DNA of 49,456 nucleotides. Source: Nitrososphaerota archaeon (GTDB lineage Archaea; Thermoproteota; Nitrososphaeria; Nitrososphaerales; Nitrosopumilaceae). Positions 44,434-49,456 of this stretch are shown in pieces. The number at the start of each line of letters is the position of its first letter. Within the stretch, counting starts at the first letter, position 1. The position numbers were made by a program, and so were the translations under genes. The notes below the pieces were generated by a model, which ran no database searches, was not told the DNA's origin, and saw nothing but the letters and a program-made list of their open reading frames with translations. The stretch spans positions 1-49,456 of the forward strand of contig JABDBR010000008.1 of assembly GCA_013288545.1 (NCBI GenBank). Direction: 5' to 3'.

Positions 44434-44541
44434 GGATACGACTAGTTTCTCGTCAGATTATTAAAGAACTAGCTATGTTAATTCGAAAAATACAAACAGT
44501 ATTTTCATTTAATATCATATCATCAAGATATAAAACAAGAC

Positions 44542-44913
44542 TCAGACGTTTATGCCAATTACGATAGGCACGCCTTTTTTGTACACAGCAATGCCAATCA
44601 GTCTTGCCATAAGGCCATATTTTTCCTTGCGAAGTTTGATTGCTTGATCTGATTCAGATTCATTTGCAAAATATGCAGTCGCGTCAATCCAATCTCCCTT
44701 TGGTTTGCCTTTTAGATCAGAAGGTACAATACGAACATTCTTGTGGTGATTCAAGCGCTTGACTTTGCCAGCAGTGGAAGGTGTGGCAATGTAGATTGTT
44801 CCATCATTAACAACAAACCAGACAGGCGTTTTTACTGCTTGACCGTTATTTTTGTATGTTTCAAGATTTAGGTATTTTTCATCTAGAAATGCAGTAATTT
44901 TATCAGAAGACAT
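44542..44913 (-). CDS. PPOX-class F420/FMN-binding protein
   Basis: 123 residues, one split-barrel domain: NLETYKNNGQAVKTPVWFVV, IYIATPSTAGKVKRLNHHKNVRIVPSD, KYGLMARLIG. This matches the short PPOX-class family (Rv2061-like) whose members often bind F420. F420 chromophore genes are present at 21-23.6 kb. Reductase or antioxidant role with F420H2 is likely but unproven. Confidence 0.83.
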   Translation of the reverse strand: MSSDKITAFLDEKYLNLETYKNNGQAVKTPVWFVVNDGTIYIATPSTAGKVKRLNHHKNVRIVPSDLKGKPKGDWIDATAYFANESESDQAIKLRKEKYGLMARLIGIAVYKKGVPIVIGINV

Positions 44914-45153
44914 GTTCTAAAATATTTGACACATAATCAGATTAAAAGATGGCGCATGTCAGGCCAGCAAGTCCAAGGATTACACATTATGAAAACTGTA
45001 ATGATCTTACATATCGTTCCCCGGGATGATTTTTACTTCAAAATATATGCATAGTTGAAAATACAATGTAGCTCAATCTCAAATGGATTTGGGACATATG
45101 ATAAAGGGTGAACATCCATAAAACCAAACAATGTCGTTACGGTACCGTTAGTT

Positions 45154-48120
45154 TTGCTTTTACTTGTACTTGTGACAGGAATGGTAATGCCTCTGATAGG
45201 TACTGCCAGTGCTACAAACCCCATTAGCAAGATACAATCAGGTCTTGTAGTCTCGGACTCACTTACTAGTGGAAACACTACCAACTGGACATTTGGAGGA
45301 ACAGCAACATTATACAATTACCATGAAGATTCTCAAGGATTGCACATTGGTGTCCAGTCACCACCGAGTGGTCAATGGGTCAACTACTATGCACATTTGC
45401 CACAGCCTGACGCGCGGCTTTTTCACACAACCATCACTATTCCTGACACCATGGTAGCAGACGGAGTATCAAATGTGGGACTGTATGTGGAGGGGTCAGA
45501 TTACATTCCGTATGTAGGGTGTGAAGCATATGCAGATAATACTGGATACTATTGGGATGTTGAACAGTCAAGTGATGCAGGCAATACATACACGATTCTG
45601 TACATATCTCAGCCAAGCAGCATGCCACAAACCCAAGACTGTACCATCATAACAAACGGAAGCAACTATCTCAAGGTCTTCATTGGCAGCAATATGGTCT
45701 TCTCAAGCAGTACAATGAATCTTGGAATGTCCACTCCCTTTATTGCATATGTTCAAGATGACACATCATCTTCCAATGCTATGCATTATGCAACTTATAG
45801 TAACTATTACGTAACAGCTGATGAAAATATCAAGATTACAAACAATCCGTCTAATGCGGCATCAGCAAAGGTCGTAGATTCATCAGGACAAGTTCTTTCA
45901 AGTTCATCTGTAACATCGGGTACTGCCACACTAAATGTGGCCAAGTATTCTTTTCCTCTTGCTGCAACAATTAATGTGTACGATTCCAGCGGCAGTGTAA
46001 TTGCATCCAGTCCGGCAAGCATATACGGTGGAGATGTATTTTCTGTAACAAGTACATCATCTGCACCACAACCCCCCACCAGTCTTACTGCAATGGTATC
46101 ATCAACTTCTCAGATTAATCTGTCCTGGACTGCTCCTGCAGACAACGGAGGCTCGCCAATTACTGGATACAAAATAGAGCGTTCCACTAATGCAGGTTCA
46201 ACATGGTCTACAATAGTAGCAAATACTGCATCCACATCCACTACATACTCTGATACCGGACTTGCAGCAGGCACAGCTTACATGTACAGAGTGTCTGCAA
46301 TCAATGCTGTAGGAACTAGTCCTCCATCAAATACAACATCTGCAACCACAAACCAAGCTACTACAACACTTACAGTCAATACACAAGACTCGAACAGAAA
46401 TGCAATCACTGGTTACTATACTGAACTAGACCAGAATGGAAACTTCATATCTTCAGGTTTTACCCCGTATACTTTTACTCTGAACAACGGCCAGACATAT
46501 ACAATTTCTGTTAACAATTATGGCAATTATCAATTTGACCACTGGCTAGATACCGGCTCTGTTTCAGCCAGCAGGACAATATCAATTTCATCCAACAGCA
46601 TCATAACAGCAGTTTACAGGACCATTCCACAATCTCCAACTGGACTTGCAGCAACTGCTGCTTCTGCATCACAAATTAATCTGTCCTGGACTGCACCTAC
46701 AGATAATGGTGGCTCGCCAATTACTGGATACAAAATAGAACGCTCCACTAATGCAGGCTCTACATGGTCTACACTGGTTGCAAACACTGTATCATTATCC
46801 ACAACATACTCTGATACCGGACTTGGACACAGTACCACATACACATACCGTGTATCTGCAATCAATGTAGTTGGTCCAAGCCTGCCTTCTGGCATATCTT
46901 CTGCAACAACTCTAAACATAATATCACAGCCACCAACTGGTCTAGCAGCAACTACTGCTTCTGCATCCCAGATTAATTTATCCTGGACTGCACCAGCAGA
47001 TAATGGTGGTTCTCCAATCACGGGTTATCAAATAGAACGATCAACAAACAATGGAACCACTTGGAGTACCAGTACACCAAACACAGGTTCTGTTTCCACT
47101 ACATACTCTGATACTGGACTTGCAGCAGGCACATCTTACATGTATAGAGTGTCAGCAATCAATGCAATTGGAACTAGCTCTGCATCAAATGTTTCATCTG
47201 CAACCACTGCTACACAGTTACACTCTGTAACACTTGCACAACCAGGACTTGTCGTATCTGATTCTCTGACAAACGAGACCATGACCAAGGCTCAGCTTCT
47301 TGCAAACCAACAGTACTGGCACTATGGTGGAAGTGCCACAGTAAACAACACTCCATTTGACATATCGCGTGACCCACAAGGATTTCACATCGGTGTACAA
47401 TCAGGACATGATGGAAACTGGACAGGATACTATGGTGTTGCACCAAGTTCTAGTGCTGTGCTATTTCATGCAGTTGTGACAACACCAGTGCGGTCAATTC
47501 CTACCACTAACGACTTTTATGAAAACGGCTTGTATGTCCAGACTGGAACTCAAAACGTAAACTATGTCACGTGCTTTGCAGACACTGGCACTGCAGGTAC
47601 TGTATGGGCTATAGTCTCTGCAGTAGGAAATGCAAATGGTGCAGTCAACTTTACATCATTATGGTATGATTCCAGTGTGAACCAGCCGCTTACAAGAGAC
47701 TGTACCATTATAACCAATGGACAAAACTATCTCAAGGTGTACCTTGATGGAACGATGGTATACACTAGTAACACTTTGAATCTTCAGATGCCAGGACCAT
47801 TCATCTCATTTCTAGAACCGCAGACATCGTATGCAGGACAGATGCTCTATGGCTCCTACAAGGACTATTATTCCACCACTGATGAAAACATCAAAATTAC
47901 AAACAATCCGTCAAATGCTGCAAGGGTGGATGTCATCAGTCCATCCGGAACTGTGATTGCATCAGGTACGGTAACTGCTGGGACTGCAACAATATCTGTT
48001 GGCCAGTACCACTATCCACTGTCTGGAACAATAAAGGTGTATGACTCTGCAAATAATGTGATTGCATCCACTGGAAACATGGTCAATGTGTTTGGTGGAG
48101 ATGTGTATTCTGTCAGATAA
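45154..48120 (+). CDS. Large modular secreted protein (lectin-like / FN3 / PEGA-like)
   Basis: 988 residues from TTG 45154. Order: signal-like helix (1-20), lectin-like module A (about 29-298), FN3 (304-398), PEGA-like (402-490), FN3 (492-585), FN3 (591-685), lectin-like module B (697-988). Modules A and B share DENIKITNNPSNAA, DCTIITNG and FGGDV endings, so they arose by duplication; module B is also the protein at 1-1107. The TTG start gives a signal without basic residues; frame 0 from GTG 45108 carries MNIHK and would fit if one A of the run at 45120-45123 were absent, so the N-terminus may be frameshifted. Probably a cell-surface polysaccharide- or neighbour-binding protein. Confidence 0.85.
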   Translation: MLLLVLVTGMVMPLIGTASATNPISKIQSGLVVSDSLTSGNTTNWTFGGTATLYNYHEDSQGLHIGVQSPPSGQWVNYYAHLPQPDARLFHTTITIPDTMVADGVSNVGLYVEGSDYIPYVGCEAYADNTGYYWDVEQSSDAGNTYTILYISQPSSMPQTQDCTIITNGSNYLKVFIGSNMVFSSSTMNLGMSTPFIAYVQDDTSSSNAMHYATYSNYYVTADENIKITNNPSNAASAKVVDSSGQVLSSSSVTSGTATLNVAKYSFPLAATINVYDSSGSVIASSPASIYGGDVFSVTSTSSAPQPPTSLTAMVSSTSQINLSWTAPADNGGSPITGYKIERSTNAGSTWSTIVANTASTSTTYSDTGLAAGTAYMYRVSAINAVGTSPPSNTTSATTNQATTTLTVNTQDSNRNAITGYYTELDQNGNFISSGFTPYTFTLNNGQTYTISVNNYGNYQFDHWLDTGSVSASRTISISSNSIITAVYRTIPQSPTGLAATAASASQINLSWTAPTDNGGSPITGYKIERSTNAGSTWSTLVANTVSLSTTYSDTGLGHSTTYTYRVSAINVVGPSLPSGISSATTLNIISQPPTGLAATTASASQINLSWTAPADNGGSPITGYQIERSTNNGTTWSTSTPNTGSVSTTYSDTGLAAGTSYMYRVSAINAIGTSSASNVSSATTATQLHSVTLAQPGLVVSDSLTNETMTKAQLLANQQYWHYGGSATVNNTPFDISRDPQGFHIGVQSGHDGNWTGYYGVAPSSSAVLFHAVVTTPVRSIPTTNDFYENGLYVQTGTQNVNYVTCFADTGTAGTVWAIVSAVGNANGAVNFTSLWYDSSVNQPLTRDCTIITNGQNYLKVYLDGTMVYTSNTLNLQMPGPFISFLEPQTSYAGQMLYGSYKDYYSTTDENIKITNNPSNAARVDVISPSGTVIASGTVTAGTATISVGQYHYPLSGTIKVYDSANNVIASTGNMVNVFGGDVYSVR
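46063..47208 (+). repeat. Three fibronectin III repeat units
   Basis: FN3 units at about 46063-46347, 46627-46908 and 46924-47208 repeat long near-identical DNA and peptide blocks (SQINLSWTAP, DNGGSPITGY, ERSTN, TTYSDTGL). Related units occur at about 4897-5487 on the other strand. The similarity at DNA level implies recent duplication or gene conversion. Confidence 0.85.
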
Positions 48121-48200
48121 AACACCATCATGATTTCTTCAAGATAGAATCATCATTTTGTAAAAATTTTTCTAATTAGAATACGGATTGTAAGTATAAC

Positions 48201-49456
48201 CTATTTGGCAAGGGGTAGCAAGATGTGAATTTCAGCTCCCTTGTTTGTTCCCGCAGATTCAGCCCAAATTTTTCCACCATGGTTTTCAATCAACCCTTTA
48301 CAAACAGATAATCCAAGTCCTGTTCCGCCATACTCTCTAGTACTAGAGTTATCCATTTGGTAAAATTTTACAAAGATTTGCTCAAGTTTGTCCCCAATGA
48401 TTCCAATTCCATTATCTTTGACAATAATTTTTGCCCAATCGTTTTCTGGGTACATCTTGACAGAGATTTTGCCGTTTCCAATGGTACTGAATTTTACTGC
48501 ATTTACAAGCAGGTTTGTAAGAACTTGGTTTATTCTAACATCATCACACAAACAGATGAGATTACTTTGAAGGTTGATAGTGAGCGATATGCCTTTTTTT
48601 GCCATATCCTCTCTCATTGTGTCTACGGTTTTTTCTACAATTCCTGCAAGATCATGCAAGTTCTTTGTTAGTTTCAATTGGCCTAGTTCTATTTTTTGCA
48701 CATCCAGAAGATCATTTAGAATCTTTAACAGATATACCATGTTAGATTGAACAACTGACAGTCTACTCTTCTGGGCATCATTGAGCGGCCCTAACTTCTC
48801 TGACAAGATCATTTCTACGTATGATTTAATCGGTACAATCGGAGTTTTTAGCTCATGCGTTATCATTGCAAGAAATTCATCTTTTGCAGTATCCAGTTTT
48901 TGCAATTCAAGTAACTGGATTTGGATTTGAGTCCTGCTTTCTTCAAGTTCTTTTCGATACTGGTAAATTTCTGTAATATCTTTGATTACAGAGTTACTTC
49001 CAATTAATTTTCCGTGTACATCATATAGATTGGTTGCGCTGATCAAGCCAGGAAAGATAGATCCATCCTTGCACTTTATCCAAATTTCCTTATTTCGAAC
49101 ATATCCAGTTCTTTTCCACGTCTCAAACGAGTCCATGATACCTTGATGGATGTCTTTCGGAGAATGATCAAAAATGGTTTTACCAATTATCTCTCCTTTA
49201 GAATATCCTAATTTTGTGGCGTAAATGTTGTTGCAATCAAGTATAACGCCATCAGTATTTATGGTTCGATAAAGATCAGGGGATTGTTCGTATAAATCCA
49301 AGTATCTTTTTTGATTGTTTTGAACTATCTTCATTAGTTGTTGGAGATCTTGTTTTAGTATAGTTCGTGATTCTTCAAGACTTTGGTTTTTGTCATCAAG
49401 GATTTGGTATACAGCTTCAAGAAGAATATTTTCTTGTTCAAGTTCTCTTATTTTAT
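48201..49456 (-). CDS. PAS-domain sensor histidine kinase (5' end cut by window edge)
   Basis: The frame stays open from 49334 (an internal Met) to the window edge without a start codon, adding about 40 coiled-coil residues (RELEQENILLEAVYQIL), so the gene begins outside. One PAS domain (YEQSPDLYRTINTDGVILDCN), a coiled linker, HisKA with the phospho-His in MITHELKTP, and HATPase_c with the N, G1 and G2 boxes (NLLVNAVKF, VKDNGIGI, GGTGLGLSVCKGLIENHGG). A soluble-looking sensor that could feed the receiver-only protein at 39357-39779. Confidence 0.93.
   Translation of the reverse strand, partial: KIRELEQENILLEAVYQILDDKNQSLEESRTILKQDLQQLMKIVQNNQKRYLDLYEQSPDLYRTINTDGVILDCNNIYATKLGYSKGEIIGKTIFDHSPKDIHQGIMDSFETWKRTGYVRNKEIWIKCKDGSIFPGLISATNLYDVHGKLIGSNSVIKDITEIYQYRKELEESRTQIQIQLLELQKLDTAKDEFLAMITHELKTPIVPIKSYVEMILSEKLGPLNDAQKSRLSVVQSNMVYLLKILNDLLDVQKIELGQLKLTKNLHDLAGIVEKTVDTMREDMAKKGISLTINLQSNLICLCDDVRINQVLTNLLVNAVKFSTIGNGKISVKMYPENDWAKIIVKDNGIGIIGDKLEQIFVKFYQMDNSSTREYGGTGLGLSVCKGLIENHGGKIWAESAGTNKGAEIHILLPLAK

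Noticed and set aside
1-49456. CRISPR array, insertion sequence or prophage
   Set aside because: No regularly spaced direct repeats, transposase, integrase or phage structural gene was seen on either strand.

Overview
The window looks like chromosomal DNA of an ammonia-oxidising-type archaeon of the Nitrososphaerota (Thaumarchaeota), most like the Nitrosopumilales/Nitrosotalea side. Reasons: an AT-rich archaeal gene style with many promoters placed about 25 nt before the start codon (leaderless genes) and frequent TTG/GTG starts; class I lysyl-tRNA synthetase, archaeal Elp3, type II methionine aminopeptidase, DUF1512, stand-alone RAM-domain proteins, coenzyme F420 genes (cofG, cofH), many small winged-helix regulators, and an S-layer-like protein. 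No amo genes are present, so the genus is an inference from memory of the families.

Layout. 1-6.3 kb: a secreted protein cut by the left edge, a DMT permease, a small Cys-rich protein, a winged-helix regulator, tRNA-Pro(TGG), methionine aminopeptidase, and a secreted spherulin-4-like/fibronectin III protein. 6.5-10 kb: two back-to-back 'winged-helix regulator + small membrane protein' units and other membrane or secreted proteins. 10-21 kb: a zinc-ribbon/DUF1512 pair, FAD-linked oxidase, MetRS-beta-type tRNA-binding protein, SRPBCC protein + glycosyltransferase, HtrA protease, membrane-anchored sugar dehydrogenase-like protein, secreted Ig-like protein, pentapeptide-repeat protein, CbtA-like membrane protein. 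21-25 kb: cofG-cofH-tldE operon, then a convergent Ca/Na exchanger. 26-33 kb: house-keeping run (regulator, purM, elp3, lysS, coiled-coil protein, RAM protein, atypical thioredoxin reductase). 33-36 kb: MarR-MFS efflux operon divergent from a Dps-like thioferritin. 36-45 kb: kinase, secreted proteins, response regulator, UbiA prenyltransferase, regulator, short S-layer-like protein, CBS regulator, PPOX-family F420/FMN protein. 45-49.5 kb: a large modular secreted protein and a PAS histidine kinase cut by the right edge.

How the parts connect. Three secreted proteins (left edge, 4.6-6.3 kb, 45.1-48.1 kb) share interchangeable modules: a lectin-like C-terminal module, near-identical fibronectin III repeats and a PEGA-like module. 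They look like one cell-surface toolkit assembled by domain shuffling. F420 chromophore synthesis (cofGH) and a likely F420-binding PPOX protein are both present. Redox/metal functions recur: DPSL thioferritin, a thioredoxin reductase without the usual NADPH motif, CbtA, and a pentapeptide protein with a DtxR-like palindrome on its start. Several perfect inverted repeats sit exactly at predicted transcription starts of regulators and are good operator candidates. At least three small genes under 60 codons are supported by reading frame, promoter position or Cys pattern.
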